A stretch of DNA of 64,000 bases from Scytonema sp. UIC 10036 (GCF_009725235.1 NZ_WJFC01000041.1:1-64000), one strand, 5' to 3'; numbered from the stretch's first letter, positions 45,435 through 55,632 are shown. A program made the numbers and translations. Notes: generated from the sequence alone by a model not told the origin.

Positions 45435-46665
45435 TATTAATAAAGAACTTCTACCTAGCTTATGAAATTTTTCTCACTTAATGGCGCTCCTTCCACAAAC
45501 GAGATCCACCAAGGTGTCCTTCATTCATAGCTAGCTGTTAATATACTGACGATTGTAAAGACCAGAAATTTCCGCTCTCTACAATAATAAGGATAGCCGC
45601 GAAAATTTGAATTGTAACTTCCCTGAATAGGTTACCATCCATTGGGTCATAGGGAGAGGGGTAAGGGGACAACAGGGATATTAAGGATAATGACTCACCC
45701 TATCCCCTAACTAAAAATATTTGTTGCGAAATGCCTCTATCGGTTATAACTGTATCTTGATGTAAACACAAGTGAGAGCCATTCACCTCAAAAAACCTAC
45801 TTTGCAATGCCACACCAGCACTTTTTTGGTTATATAGAATTGTTAACCGGCATTATATGAACATTGTGACCTCATAATCAAGAAACTCTTGGTTTGCACT
45901 CATTGCACAAAACTGTATGTCTAAATTCAATGAATTTTTCTAAAACTCGTACAGGAATACTCATCCCAAGGGTAGGGATTAAGATAAAAGTTTGTGCGGC
46001 AAGTTTAATTCAAACTTAAACAAGTATTTTGCTATTATTAAACCATGCTAGTATTTAATATGAAATTACAAAGCAACAAAACCAGTATCAATCGCCATAG
46101 ATGTGCGGCTGTTACTGCTTTGTTTCTTAGTAATATTGTAGAGAGCGGAAATTTCTTATCTCTACTGGTAGGATAAAAGGGTTTACATCTGCACAACCTC
46201 CCAAAAGCTACTTTTGCTGTCAAAAGCTTGCGAGTACGAATGGGGAAAACCTTTCGTCTCAGAGCCAAAAAAGCAAAGCTAGAAAAGTGGAAAGACCGCT
46301 TTTTCTTGGGTTCATGACTTATTAGGGGTCAAACGAGCGTGGCAATAAAGTTGGAAGAAATTCCTCACCACGTTCTGGCTCCCCAATTTGTAAAGGTGGT
46401 CGGAAGTGACACCGCTACAGCAGTGCCAAAAGAAAGATTGATTTCATTTCGGATGGCAAATGATGGCTAAAAGTGCCGTAAAACTACCAAAATAAATGCC
46501 TGTGACAATCGTGACATATCTGGAGTGTTGCGGATAACCATAATAAAGGTTCTTAGGCTACCCGTATAAAGGTTTTGAGTAGCGCTGTGTAGATGTAAAA
46601 AAGCCAAATACTGGCAAAAAGACAAAATTTATCAATTCGGAGAGAGTGAGGATCTTTGGAGCATA
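45435..46665. other. 1.2-kb intergenic with 22-bp inverted pair
   Basis: No convincing gene. AGAAATTTCCGCTCTCTACA plus AT at 45564-45585 recurs as a perfect inverted copy at 46135-46156. TAACCGGCATTATAT and other AT-rich stretches follow. The 570 bp between the arms have no coding signature. It could be a decayed element or carry a non-coding RNA. Confidence 0.55.
46339..46470 (+). CDS. possible 43-aa small protein
   Basis: GTG-started frame reading VAIKLEEIPHHVLAPQFVKV then SDTATAVPKERLISFRMAND. The composition is protein-like, but no ribosome site or relative is recognised. Very uncertain. Confidence 0.2.
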   Translation: MAIKLEEIPHHVLAPQFVKVVGSDTATAVPKERLISFRMANDG

Positions 46666-47136
46666 ATGACTGAAACTGCAACCGCACCATTAACCGGTAA
46701 AGCACTGCTTGCAAAGGTTAAAGAACTATCCAATTTACCACGGCGAGAAAGAGCCAAGCAGTGCGGTTACTACACAGTTACCAAAAATAACCAAGTCCGC
46801 GTCAACCTGACTGATTTTTATGATGCTTTACTGTCAGCTAGGGGAATTCCCTTAAGCCCAGAAGCACCAAAAGATGGTCGCGGACGCGAACCGACATACA
46901 GAGTCAGCGTACACCAAAACGGTCAGATTGTAATTGGTGCAACTTACACCAAAGCAATGGGCTTAAAGTCAGGTGATGAGTTTGAAATTAAGTTAGGATA
47001 CAAGCATATTCACCTAATTCAAATCGACGCTGATAAGAAGTTGCTCTCGTCGGATGATTCGGATTTAGACGAAGAGGATATCGAAGACGAAGAGGACTTT
47101 GATGAGGATGAAGATGAGGATGAAGAGGAAGATTAA
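46666..47136 (+). CDS. cyAbrB family transcriptional regulator
   Basis: A 156-aa protein. Residues 1-125 match cyanobacterial AbrB-like regulators (CalA-type): LTGKALLAKVKELSNLPRRE, KQCGYYTVTKNNQVRVNLTD and EPTYRVSVHQNGQIVIGATY, a C-terminal AbrB fold. The end is a 30-residue Asp/Glu tail (EDEEDFDEDEDEDEEED). These dimers regulate nitrogen, carbon and redox genes, in Anabaena also heterocyst-linked genes. ATG start. Confidence 0.9.
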   Translation: MTETATAPLTGKALLAKVKELSNLPRRERAKQCGYYTVTKNNQVRVNLTDFYDALLSARGIPLSPEAPKDGRGREPTYRVSVHQNGQIVIGATYTKAMGLKSGDEFEIKLGYKHIHLIQIDADKKLLSSDDSDLDEEDIEDEEDFDEDEDEDEEED

Positions 47137-47441
47137 ATTTTTTTATAGTAGAGGCAAGTTTAGAGCAAAAGCTTGATGACTGACGCCGATGATGTAGAAA
47201 AAATGTAAATTTTCCTGACAAAATAAAAAACTTCGTACAAAATAAAACGATGAGACTGTTGCAGCTATAAGAAATTTTGATAAAAGCTTGGTTAAGAATA
47301 GGCAAAAGCTCAAAAAGGTAAAGTGTGAAAGATAAAAGAAAGATGAAGTATGATAGAAAAGTATGAAATACTTTATATTTCACCTTGTAATTCACACATT
47401 ATCATTGGAAAGTTTTTGTTCTGCTGAGCGAGAGATATGAT
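47137..47441. other. intergenic, no gene seen
   Basis: AT-rich 300 bp between the cyAbrB gene and the CPBP gene. No repeat or hairpin stands out. Confidence 0.4.
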
Positions 47442-48305
47442 ATGCAACAAGTCTGTCGTATTTTTTGGCGCGATGTCATAGTATTATTTGAGCCATCATT
47501 ACAAGATGCAGATGCATTATTTGTTGTGATGGCTTTTTTTCTTTCGTGGATTATCTGTTGGATACCATTAGCGGTAATATCAGCGATCGCTATGAAATGG
47601 AAACCCTTTCAACCTCTACAACCAGAACAAAAGTTACCCCTACTTATTCCTCTCTACCTCCTAGCCCCCCTCATGCTTTGGGGTACAAGTTGGTTGACAA
47701 AAACTTCCTTTTCTGAGTATGGATTTTCAGGAAATCTTGCAACTTTTTATTCTTTAGCCTTAGGTTTAGCGTTGGGAGTGTTGGGTATTGCAGTGGTGTT
47801 TTCTTGTCAAATATGGTTGGGGTGGTATGCGTTTCAAGAAACAAACCTCAAGCAAGTGCGACCTATTTTACTACCTGTATTGTTAGTTGCTTTATTGGTA
47901 GGTGGTGTGGAGGAGTTAATTTTTCGCGGTTTTCTCTTGAGAGAACTGGACTTGGATAGCTCTGTTTGGATAGCTGCGATCGCCGGAAGCTTAATTTTTG
48001 CCCTGCTACATCTGGTTTGGGAGCAGCAAGAAACTATTCCGCAATTACCCGGTCTTTGGTTAATGGGAATGGTGTTGGTATTAGCACGGTTTACGGATGG
48101 GGGTAGTATCGGCTTGGCTTGGGGACTGCATGCGGGATGGGTTTGGGCGATCGCATGTTTGGATACAGCACAACTTGTTAATCCTACGGGTTGTGTATCT
48201 GAGTGGGTGACGGGTAAGAATAAAAAACCCTTGGCTGGTGTGGCGGGTGTTGTTTGTTTGCTACTGACGGGGGGAGTTCTCTTGTTGATGTTGAGATATT
48301 TTTGA
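47442..48305 (+). CDS. CPBP family intramembrane metalloprotease
   Basis: A 287-aa membrane protein with about eight hydrophobic segments. CPBP motifs are EELIFRGFLLREL (about 162-174; the EExxxR metal site), LLHLVWE near 190, and GLAWGLHAGWVWA near 225-237 with the last His. Family members cleave or modify membrane-bound peptides and proteins. ATG start. A fragment of its 3' half recurs at 49610-49715. Confidence 0.88.
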   Translation: MQQVCRIFWRDVIVLFEPSLQDADALFVVMAFFLSWIICWIPLAVISAIAMKWKPFQPLQPEQKLPLLIPLYLLAPLMLWGTSWLTKTSFSEYGFSGNLATFYSLALGLALGVLGIAVVFSCQIWLGWYAFQETNLKQVRPILLPVLLVALLVGGVEELIFRGFLLRELDLDSSVWIAAIAGSLIFALLHLVWEQQETIPQLPGLWLMGMVLVLARFTDGGSIGLAWGLHAGWVWAIACLDTAQLVNPTGCVSEWVTGKNKKPLAGVAGVVCLLLTGGVLLLMLRYF

Positions 48306-48348
48306 GCTTCACGCAAAGGCGCAAAGGCGCGAAGAGGTAAAGATTAGA

Positions 48349-48580
48349 TTATGAGGAATTACGCACTGTACAAATTAACCGTGGCTTTAACTCTTTTAAC
48401 CTGATGATTGTAGATGAAGGATTTTTGTCATACTCTGCTTCAGCCTTGAGGGTGAAATCTAACCAATCTCCCATTAGCACTATAAATATATTCATCAAGA
48501 ATATGCTCAATCCCAATTCGCGTTCCTTTAACCCGGATATCATCAGCCGAAATAAATTCAAAGTAGTCTTCTAATTGCAT
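48349..48580 (-). pseudogene. DUF433 protein, shortened and frameshifted
   Basis: Starts MQLEDYFEFISADDIRVKGT then RIGIEHILDEYIYSA, the DUF433 N-terminus, then the frame shifts. The other frame continues MGDWLDFTLKAEAEYDKNPS and RLKELKPR. Compared with intact DUF433 proteins, the middle helices of about 40 residues are missing. DUF433 proteins are VapB-like antitoxins or relatives in some reports. Confidence 0.75.
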
Positions 48581-48819
48581 AAAACATCAACTTTTATTTT
48601 AATTTGACAAATTTTGAACTGCTTTAGTATCCCAGCTGCTTCTTAATATGCTTCCTTGTCACTCCAAAATTACCAATATCAGTCTTGACAGTTCTTGGCA
48701 AAGCCCAGATCTACAACGCTTAAAGCCAGAACAATACCAAGGTTGTCTTAGTAGGTAAGATTGAAAGAGACATCTGTGTTTATCTTAATTCAAAATTTTC
48801 TCTAAAATTCAATATGGAG

Positions 48820-48849
48820 TATAATATCAAGATAATCCTCTATATAGAG
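48820..48849 (+). promoter_or_regulatory. promoter and palindromic operator of the antitoxin-toxin operon
   Basis: TATAAT at 48820-48825 and a perfect palindrome CTCTATATAGAG at 48838-48849, 14 bp before the Phd/YefM start. Such palindromes are the usual binding sites for the antitoxin itself. Confidence 0.6.
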
Positions 48850-48862
48850 AGATAAAAGCACT

Positions 48863-49144
48863 ATGTCTCAACAGTATTCTATTGAACAAATTTCTACAAA
48901 TCTGGCTAGGATTGTTCAGGAGGTCGAACAAGGTGAATTAGTACAAATTATACGCCAGGGACAACAAGTTGCTGTGATCCTATCTGTAGGTGAATACGAG
49001 CGTCTATTGTCAGAAAAGCCAAATTTTTGGGAATCTTTACAGCAATTTCGGCAAGAAATGATTGAAGAAGGAATCGAAATTAATCCTGATGAAGTCTGGA
49101 AGGATGTGCGCGATCGGTCTCCTGGGCGTGAGGTTACTCTGTGA
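48863..49144 (+). CDS. Phd/YefM family antitoxin
   Basis: A 93-aa protein: YSIEQISTNLARIVQEVEQG then VQIIRQGQQVAVILSVGEYE near residues 28-47, the Phd/YefM fold, and an acidic C-terminal tail (about 55-93) that wraps the toxin. Its stop overlaps the VapC start (GTG at 49141). It probably represses its own promoter at the palindrome upstream. Confidence 0.9.
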   Translation: MSQQYSIEQISTNLARIVQEVEQGELVQIIRQGQQVAVILSVGEYERLLSEKPNFWESLQQFRQEMIEEGIEINPDEVWKDVRDRSPGREVTL

Positions 49145-49585
49145 GTCAGTTTTTACTTGACACGAACATCATTTCTGAATCGTTGAGGCTGTACCCAAAT
49201 CCAACAGTTATTCAAAGGCTTCAAATACATGAAAGGGAACTTGCAATTGCTTCAGTTACTTGGCATGAACTGCTATTTGGTTGCTATCGTCTGCCTGCTT
49301 CTAGGAAACGAGAGAGAATTGAACGTTATCTTAAGGAAATAGTTCAACCAAATTTTCCTATCTTACCCTATGACGTAGCTGCTGCTGAATGGTTTGCTTT
49401 GGAAAGAGCGCGATTGATAGCTATTGGAAAACCGCCTGCTTATCCAGATGGGCAAATTGCAGCTTTCGCGAAGCGCAAGCTGTACTCAGCTTATCGCAAA
49501 AGTAAATGGACTGATTTTAGTAACAAACAATGTATCAGATTATGTTTCTTTTCAAGAGCTTCAAATAGAAAATTGGTTTGTTTAA
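49141..49585 (+). pseudogene. VapC-type PIN toxin broken by a 28-bp insertion
   Basis: GTG start. SQFLLDTNIISESLRLYPNP (first Asp of the PIN site), TWHELLFG (Glu) and YPDGQIAA (Asp) are intact. At 49470 a 28-bp insertion breaks the frame. Without it the sequence continues AKVNGLILVTNNVSDYVSFQ then LQIENWFV and a stop at 49585, the normal PIN end. In the present frame translation runs on to 49656 with unrelated residues. The toxin should be inactive; the antitoxin remains intact. Confidence 0.9.
49470..49497. repeat. 28-bp palindromic mini-element inserted in vapC
   Basis: Contains AAGCTGTACTCAGCTT, a hairpin, and ends in TTATCGC. A TCGC direct repeat flanks it (49466-49469 and 49494-49497). 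The related copy at 21488-21511 reads AAGCCGTACCCGGCTT: the paired T-A has become C-G in both arms. Confidence 0.75.
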
Positions 49586-49609
49586 TAGGAATAGTAAGAA
49601 ATAATATAT

Positions 49610-49715
49610 TGTTTGGATATAGCGCAACTCGTCCCTCCTACGAGTTGTTTATCTGAATAGGGTAAAGGTAAGAATAAAAAACCTTTAGGTGGTGTGGCTG
49701 GTATTGTTTACTCCT
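49610..49715 (+). pseudogene. duplicated 3' fragment of the CPBP protease gene
   Basis: Matches 48155-48262 of the CPBP gene: TTTGGATATAGCGCAACTCG then GGTAAGAATAAAAAACCTTT and GGTGTGGCTGGTATTGTTT. About 80 percent identical. It encodes no more than the C-terminal tail. Confidence 0.8.
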
Positions 49716-49848
49716 TCCCGCCCGAAGATTACTACATGAATGAACCGCACTCGATCGCATTGGACACGAAGAAAGAGTAAAAGAAGGTCGGTAATCAATA
49801 CTGCAAGGGCTGAGAGAAATTGTAGTAGGGGAAAACCCGTGTGCGAAA

Positions 49849-49935
49849 CCCAACAAATGCCGATAAATGTTGGGTTTCGTTCCTCAACGCAACCTACGTA
49901 ATTGCGTGTTTTTATGCAAAACCTACGCAGTATCG
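49849..49935. repeat. dispersed palindrome, truncated MITE copy
   Basis: GAAACCCAACAAATGC, then ATGTTGGGTTTCGTTCCTCA, CAACCTACGTAATTGC and GCAGTATCGGG. The right part resembles the MITE in the protease gene at 21123-21259 with a diverged end. Confidence 0.75.
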
Positions 49936-50610
49936 GGTCGGTAATCTTGTCGCGGAAGGGAGTTAGAAAAATCTTAATTGATAAAACCTATTTGATTTGG
50001 CATTTAACACATTCGCGGAATTCCCAACCCGCCATGCGGTGGGGTAGTTAATGTTGAGTAAAAATTCTGGGTATTCTATTTTATTTTTGAAATATGCATG
50101 GGGTAGGCATTGTCTAGCAAAGTTGGATCTGATGGGCTGTCTTCCCTACCTATTCAAAATTTTCATAAACAATTTAGGATACCTATATAGTATAAAGATT
50201 TTATGAAAGAAGCGCTAAATTATACGAGATACTACCACACTGATGTTACTATTTCTCGTGTATCTACCAAGTGTGGTCAAAAAACTGAATTGTTAAATAA
50301 TTTAAATTAAGCTCTATTTATAGTTAATTTCCCCATAGCGTTCTGCCTTTAGGCAGTAGCGCAGCTATAGCAAAACTTTACGGAGCAAACCCGAACCTCA
50401 GGTATCTTTAAAATAGACCGTTGTGTAGATTAACAACTATGTACTGAGTAGTATTGTAGATAAGGAATACCGTGCTAATACCATTCCGTACCGCAGTTCT
50501 TGAAGTTCATAAATGAATTAACAAACACTAATTCATAGTAAGGGTGACTCTGTAATGAATCAAGCGGAACATGAATTTTTTGTAGTACACACAGAATTGA
50601 CTCATAAATA
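49936..50610. other. intergenic before the glycosyltransferase gene
   Basis: About 675 bp, AT-rich. A CTGCCTTTAGGCAG palindrome occurs near 50343. No gene recognised. Confidence 0.4.
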
Positions 50611-51939
50611 ATGCATATTCTGATTTACTCCTACAACTACTATCCAGAACCCATTGGAATAGCTCCATTGATGACCGAACTGGCAGAAGGGCTTGTCAAG
50701 CAAGGTCATCAAGTCAGGGTTATTACGGGTATGCCCAATTACCCACAGAGAGAAATCTATCCGGGTTATCGTGGAAAGTGGTACGTAACAGAACAGAAAA
50801 ATGGTGTCACTATCCAGCGTTCCTACTTACGTATTAAATCCAAACCAAATTTGCTGGATAGACTGTTACTAGAATTGAGTTTTGTGTTTACAAGCATACC
50901 GCAAGCGTTAAACGGCTGGCGACCCGATGTAATTCTTCTGACAGTACCTCCGTTATTGGTATCATTACCCGCTAGCCTACTGAGTTGGCTGTATAACTGT
51001 CCGGTGGTACTGAACGTACAAGATATTCTTCCAGAGGCGGCTGTACGCGTTGGGCTGTTGAAAAACAAGTTGATGATTCGCGCTTTAGAAGCTTTAGAGA
51101 AGTTTGCATACAGACGCGCCCATACCATTAGTGTCATTGCTCATGGCTTTTTAGAGAATTTAGTCAGTAAGGGAGTTCCTATCCAAAAAATAGTTTGTAT
51201 CCCCAATTGGGTGAACGTCAACTTCGTCCGCCCTCTACCAAAAGAGAAGAACTATTTTCGGGCTGAACATCAGCTTGAAGGAAAATTTGTGGTGATGTAC
51301 TCGGGCAATATTGCACTGACGCAAGGTTTGGAAACAGTCATCGAAGCAGCAATTTCTTTGCGCCACATTCCAGAAATTGTCTTTGCGATCGCGGGTGAAT
51401 CAAAAGCCCTCCAGTGGCTGCAAAAATACTGTTTGGCATCTCAGGCTACTAATGTTTTACTTGTACCGTTACAGCCCAGGGAAAAACTGCCAGAAATGTT
51501 AGCCGCCGCCGATGTTGGGTTAGTCGTGCAAAAGAGCAATGTCATTTCTTTCAATATGCCTTCTAAAATTCCACTCTTACTAGCTTCCGGTCGCCCGATA
51601 TTGGCGAGCGTTCCAGCTACAGGTACAGCAGCGCGATCGGTAACCGAAAGTGGTGGAGGTATAGTTGTCGCTCCAGAGTCACCAGATGCTTTAGCCAAAG
51701 CGGTGCTATACCTGTATAACAATCCTAACGTGGCTACTCAACTTGGGAATAAAGGCAGACAGTTTGCTATTGAGCATTATTCTTTTGAGCAAGCTTTAAG
51801 AAATTATGAAGTCCTGTTTTCTAGAGTCATTGCAAGCCAAGAAAAGAATTTCAGTATTTTGCCCGCAGTAAATGCCGATGAATCTGCCAATCCAGACTTC
51901 CTGGAGCGACGTGACAGAAACATCGGAATCCCCCGTTAA
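50611..51939 (+). CDS. GT4 family glycosyltransferase, WcaI-like
   Basis: A 442-aa protein. HILIYSYNYYPEPIGIAPLM (residues 2-21) and GMPNYPQREIYPGYRGKWY match WcaI/WbuB-type sugar transferases of exopolysaccharide pathways. MYSGNIALTQGLETVIEAA and FNMPSKIPLLLASGRPILAS carry the GT-B nucleotide-sugar residues. It probably adds a sugar to a lipid-linked exopolysaccharide unit. No other polysaccharide gene is adjacent. ATG start. Confidence 0.9.
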   Translation: MHILIYSYNYYPEPIGIAPLMTELAEGLVKQGHQVRVITGMPNYPQREIYPGYRGKWYVTEQKNGVTIQRSYLRIKSKPNLLDRLLLELSFVFTSIPQALNGWRPDVILLTVPPLLVSLPASLLSWLYNCPVVLNVQDILPEAAVRVGLLKNKLMIRALEALEKFAYRRAHTISVIAHGFLENLVSKGVPIQKIVCIPNWVNVNFVRPLPKEKNYFRAEHQLEGKFVVMYSGNIALTQGLETVIEAAISLRHIPEIVFAIAGESKALQWLQKYCLASQATNVLLVPLQPREKLPEMLAAADVGLVVQKSNVISFNMPSKIPLLLASGRPILASVPATGTAARSVTESGGGIVVAPESPDALAKAVLYLYNNPNVATQLGNKGRQFAIEHYSFEQALRNYEVLFSRVIASQEKNFSILPAVNADESANPDFLERRDRNIGIPR

Positions 51940-51959
51940 AAATTTTAAAGAGTACACCC

Positions 51960-52502
51960 TCATTGAGGATGTTGAACGATTTGCTTTTGATATTCTTGCT
52001 CGCTCATAATATCTAGGGTGCTTTCGAGTCTGTCTAGAAAGACTATACCATCTAGATGATCGAACTCGTGTTGAAAAATTCGAGCTACAAAATCTGTGAG
52101 TTCTGCTTTGTGAAGTTTGCCATTTCTATCCAGATACTCTACTTCAATTGCTTGATATCTAGGAACTAAACCGCGAATTCCCGGAACGCACAAACAACCT
52201 TCCCAACCTTTCACAACCTCGGTGGAATGTGCAATAATTTTGGGATTTATCATAGCAGTTGGTTCCATTTCTGGAGCATTTGGATATCTGGGATTGGGAC
52301 GAGAAGCAACAACAAATAAACGTAAGGATTCTGCAACTTGGGGTGCAGCAATTCCTACACCATTCGCTTTAGCAACTGTTGCTATTAAACCATCTATCAG
52401 TTTTTGAATGCGATCGTCATGGATATTTTCAATTGCTGAAGCTTTTTGACGTAGTATGCGATCGCCTAATTGAATAATTGGAAGCGTTTCTATTTCAGAC
52501 AT
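51960..52502 (-). CDS. def: peptide deformylase
   Basis: A 180-aa protein. The three metal-site motifs are GVGIAAPQ (residues 48-55), EGCLCVPG (about 101-108) and QHEFDHLDG (about 144-152). It removes the N-formyl group from new proteins. Motif I has Ile where most enzymes have Leu. Transcribed opposite to the glycosyltransferase, and toward it. Confidence 0.96.
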   Translation of the reverse strand: MSEIETLPIIQLGDRILRQKASAIENIHDDRIQKLIDGLIATVAKANGVGIAAPQVAESLRLFVVASRPNPRYPNAPEMEPTAMINPKIIAHSTEVVKGWEGCLCVPGIRGLVPRYQAIEVEYLDRNGKLHKAELTDFVARIFQHEFDHLDGIVFLDRLESTLDIMSEQEYQKQIVQHPQ

Positions 52503-52545
52503 AGGAAATAGGGGTTAGGGGTCAGGGGTTAGGGAAAAGAGATGA

Positions 52546-53823
52546 TTAACTATAACGACGAACTGGTAATGGTGCGGGACGAACTCCTATTTGAGTGGTT
52601 TGTCCATCCCGTTGTACTTGTAGTTGTATTGTTTCTCCGATCTTGCTCCCTTCCACTATTTTTTGGACGTCTTCTATTTTTGTAACAGGTTGGTTGTTAA
52701 TACCTTGAATAATATCACCTTGTCTTAAACCTGCGGAGGCGGCGGGAGAACGGGGAACAATATCAACTAACAGAACTCCCTTGCTAGCAGTAATATTAAC
52801 CTCAGCGCTGGAGTTGATTTTGTCTCTAAGTTCTGGTGTTAAGGTTACCATCTGAATACCCAAATAAGGATGGTCTACTTTTCCCTTAGAAATTAATTCT
52901 TGAGCTATTCGCCGCGCCGTGTTGATGGGAATGGCAAATCCTAACCCTTGAGCACCTCGAATAATAGCAGTGTTCATCCCAATGACTTCACCGCGAACAT
53001 TTAATAATGGTCCCCCAGAGTTACCCGGATTAATAGCAGCATCGGTTTGAATGTAATCCACTCGCTTATCGGTAGCGCCAATATCACTACTAGAACGTCC
53101 TGTAGCACTGAGAATTCCCGAAGTTACAGTGTTGTCCAATCCCAAAGGATTACCAATAGCAATCACCGCTTCTCCCGGTTGCAAGTTTTCTGAGTTACCA
53201 AGAGGGACTGTAGGTAATTTACCAGCATCTATTTTAATAACCGCCACATCCGTTACCGGATCTTCACCCAGTACGCGTCCTTCAAATTCACGACCATCCT
53301 TTAATTTAACGGTGACGCGATCGGCTCCATTAACCACGTGGGAATTGGTGAGAATTTGCCCTGCGGAGTTAATAATAAATCCAGAACCACTTCCCTGTTC
53401 GACCCTTTGTCTTGGTTCTGATGGTCTTATATCCCCAAAAAACCTTCGGAAAAATGGATCGTCAAATTCTTCTGGTAACTGCTGCGAAATTGTCCTAGCT
53501 GCATTAATACGAACCACAGCTGGTCCTACTTTTTTGACCACTCCCACTACAAAGTTTGGATCGTCAGACCCCGAAAATATTGGTGCGACAACTGGGCTAG
53601 TTGTTTCATTATTGCTTTGGGCTGTGTTTTCACTTTGAGTTTGTGACTCCGCATTAGGCTTTTGTGCCTCAAGAGTTACAGCTGGTATCGAACAACCCCC
53701 AAGAGATGCCACTGCCATACTACATAATAGCATAAATACAATTTTAGTGGTTGAGGAAAGTTGAGGCGAAAAACGTTGCTTGTCGCCGTATTTGGGTTGA
53801 AATTCATGGTCTGGTGTCTTCAT
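52546..53823 (-). CDS. HtrA-type serine protease with PDZ domain
   Basis: A 425-aa protein from ATG at 53823, preceded by CAGGAG; the ATG at 53862 lies in a heptamer repeat and is less likely. After a signal and lipobox (AVASLGGC) comes the protease: His in [10 protein letters not shown], Asp in [10 protein letters not shown], Ser in [10 protein letters not shown]-terminal PDZ domain begins near [20 protein letters not shown]. It belongs to the HtrA/HhoA/HhoB group that handles damaged periplasmic or thylakoid-lumen proteins. Confidence 0.93.
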   Translation of the reverse strand: MKTPDHEFQPKYGDKQRFSPQLSSTTKIVFMLLCSMAVASLGGCSIPAVTLEAQKPNAESQTQSENTAQSNNETTSPVVAPIFSGSDDPNFVVGVVKKVGPAVVRINAARTISQQLPEEFDDPFFRRFFGDIRPSEPRQRVEQGSGSGFIINSAGQILTNSHVVNGADRVTVKLKDGREFEGRVLGEDPVTDVAVIKIDAGKLPTVPLGNSENLQPGEAVIAIGNPLGLDNTVTSGILSATGRSSSDIGATDKRVDYIQTDAAINPGNSGGPLLNVRGEVIGMNTAIIRGAQGLGFAIPINTARRIAQELISKGKVDHPYLGIQMVTLTPELRDKINSSAEVNITASKGVLLVDIVPRSPAASAGLRQGDIIQGINNQPVTKIEDVQKIVEGSKIGETIQLQVQRDGQTTQIGVRPAPLPVRRYS

Positions 53824-53849
53824 CTGTTGTTGTTTTCTCCTGAGAAATT

Positions 53850-53889
53850 GGTCATTGGTCACTGGTCATTGGTCATTGGTCACTGGTCA
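53850..53889. repeat. GGTCATT/GGTCACT heptamer array
   Basis: Six units between the htrA-like gene and dnaA. Same unit as at 32881. The array supplies an in-frame ATG (53862) to the upstream end of the htrA-like frame. Confidence 0.9.
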
Positions 53890-53947
53890 AATTTGTAAGT
53901 TGCTTATATCTTCATTATTGTGACGATCGCACCCGTATTGGTGGTAA

Positions 53948-55312
53948 ATGATGGAAATGCCCATAGACAGTCTGTGGAATCAGGTACTGGAACGCTTGCA
54001 AATAGAGCTATCCCGTCCCACGTTTGAAACCTGGATTAAAACTGCCAGTGCAGAGCAATTTGAAAATAATTGCTTGGTGATTCGCACTCCCAACCCATTT
54101 GCTCGCAATTGGTTACAAAAATATTACATAAAAACCATTGCTAATGTAGTACAAGATATTCTAGGTTATCGCGTAGATATATATATAACGGTTGGTCAAG
54201 GGGAAGAAGTTCCCAATTTTGAAGACACGGAGGGTTCTTGGGAAATACCAACTCAAGCTCCAAAGTCAGAAACAGTCACCAGACGAACCAAAACAGCAGA
54301 ATTAAATCCAAAGTACGTCTTTTCGCGATTTGTTGTTGGTGCTAACAATCGGATGGCGCATGCGGCTTCCCTTGCGGTTGCTGAATCTCCGGGGAGAGAA
54401 TTTAACCCCTTATTTTTATGTGGAGGGGTAGGCTTGGGGAAAACGCACCTCATGCAAGCGATCGGACACTATCGATTGGAGATTCATCCCGATTCCAGCA
54501 TATTTTATGTATCTACGGAACAATTTACAAACGATCTCATCACTGCTATCCGTAAAGATAGTATGCAAAGTTTTCGCGAGCATTATCGTGCTGCGGATGT
54601 GCTTTTAGTGGATGACATTCAGTTTATTGAAGGGAAAGAGTATACCCAAGAAGAGTTTTTCCACACCTTTAATACTTTACATGAAGCAGGCAAACAAGTT
54701 GTCTTGGCATCCGATCGCCCTCCCAACCAAATTCCTCGCTTGCAAGAACGGTTGTGTTCCCGATTCTCCATGGGATTGATAGCTGACATTCAACCTCCTG
54801 ACTTAGAAACGCGGATGGCGATTTTACAAAAAAAAGCTGAATATGAAAATATTCGCCTCCCAAGAGATGTTATTGAATATATTGCCTCACACTATACTTC
54901 TAACATTCGAGAATTAGAAGGAGCATTAATTCGTGCATTGGCGTATATTTCTATTTGGGGCTTGCCCATGACAGTAGAAAGTATTACTCCCGTTTTAGAG
55001 CCACCAACTGAGAAGGTAGAATCGACACCAGATATTATCTTATCAGTTATTGCGGATACTTTTGATGTATCAATAGAAGACTTGAAAGGAAATTCCCGAC
55101 GGCGAGAAATTAGCTGGGCGCGTCAGATTGGGATGTATCTCATGCGCCAACATACCGATTTGAGTTTGCCGAGAATAGGAGAAGAGTTTGGCGGTAAAGA
55201 TCATACAACAGTCATGTATAGCTGTGAAAAAATTACTCAACTTAAGGAAACCGACCAAAATTTGGTGCAAACTCTACGTCAATTGAGCGATCGCTTGCGT
55301 GGTTCAAAATGA
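53948..55312 (+). CDS. dnaA: chromosomal replication initiator DnaA
   Basis: A 454-aa protein. Domain I starts [20 protein letters not shown]. The AAA+ domain has [20 protein letters not shown], Walker [17 protein letters not shown] and Walker [12 protein letters not shown]. The DNA-binding domain has the DnaA signature [20 protein letters not shown] near the C-terminus. Binds the boxes at 55446-55632. Followed by a strong hairpin terminator, the origin region and dnaN. Confidence 0.98.
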   Translation: MMEMPIDSLWNQVLERLQIELSRPTFETWIKTASAEQFENNCLVIRTPNPFARNWLQKYYIKTIANVVQDILGYRVDIYITVGQGEEVPNFEDTEGSWEIPTQAPKSETVTRRTKTAELNPKYVFSRFVVGANNRMAHAASLAVAESPGREFNPLFLCGGVGLGKTHLMQAIGHYRLEIHPDSSIFYVSTEQFTNDLITAIRKDSMQSFREHYRAADVLLVDDIQFIEGKEYTQEEFFHTFNTLHEAGKQVVLASDRPPNQIPRLQERLCSRFSMGLIADIQPPDLETRMAILQKKAEYENIRLPRDVIEYIASHYTSNIRELEGALIRALAYISIWGLPMTVESITPVLEPPTEKVESTPDIILSVIADTFDVSIEDLKGNSRRREISWARQIGMYLMRQHTDLSLPRIGEEFGGKDHTTVMYSCEKITQLKETDQNLVQTLRQLSDRLRGSK

Positions 55313-55340
55313 AAATTCCGGTAGATAAATTTTTGTAAAT

Positions 55341-55395
55341 CACGCAAAGTCGCAAAGTCGCAAAACTTTTCTTGGCGACTTTGCGACTTTGCGTG
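55341..55395 (+). terminator. dnaA terminator-like hairpin
   Basis: Perfect 21-bp arms (55341-55361 and 55375-55395) built from CGCAAAGT repeats around a 13-base loop containing a T run. It lies 28 bp after the dnaA stop. Confidence 0.75.
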
Positions 55396-55445
55396 AGATA
55401 TTAAATGTTAAGTAAAGTATAAAAATTCTTTAAGCTAATATTAGC

Positions 55446-55632
55446 TTGTGGAAAGTTTATTATTTTTTGTGGAAAACTAACACGAAATCTGTGGAAAACT
55501 TCACACCTTCGGTGGAAAACTTCATTTTAAGTATAACTACCCTGTGGAAAAACCCCCCATCTTTTCCACAAGTTATCCACAGCCTATCTTTCACAAACAA
55601 ACATTTGAGGTAAGTTTTCCACATTTTCCACA
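55446..55632. other. oriC: oriC region with nine DnaA boxes
   Basis: DnaA boxes TGTGGAAAA or one mismatch at 55447, 55468, 55490, 55511 and 55543, and reverse boxes TTTTCCACA at 55562, 55615 and 55624 and TTATCCACA at 55573. The first five point one way and the last four the other, meeting near 55555. AT-rich DNA lies on both sides. Position between dnaA and dnaN and box density support a replication origin. Confidence 0.88.

Noticed and set aside
46038..46268. Minus-strand ORF in the sdhB-cyAbrB gap
   Set aside because: Basic, low-complexity translation overlapping one arm of the inverted pair; no start context or protein-like pattern.
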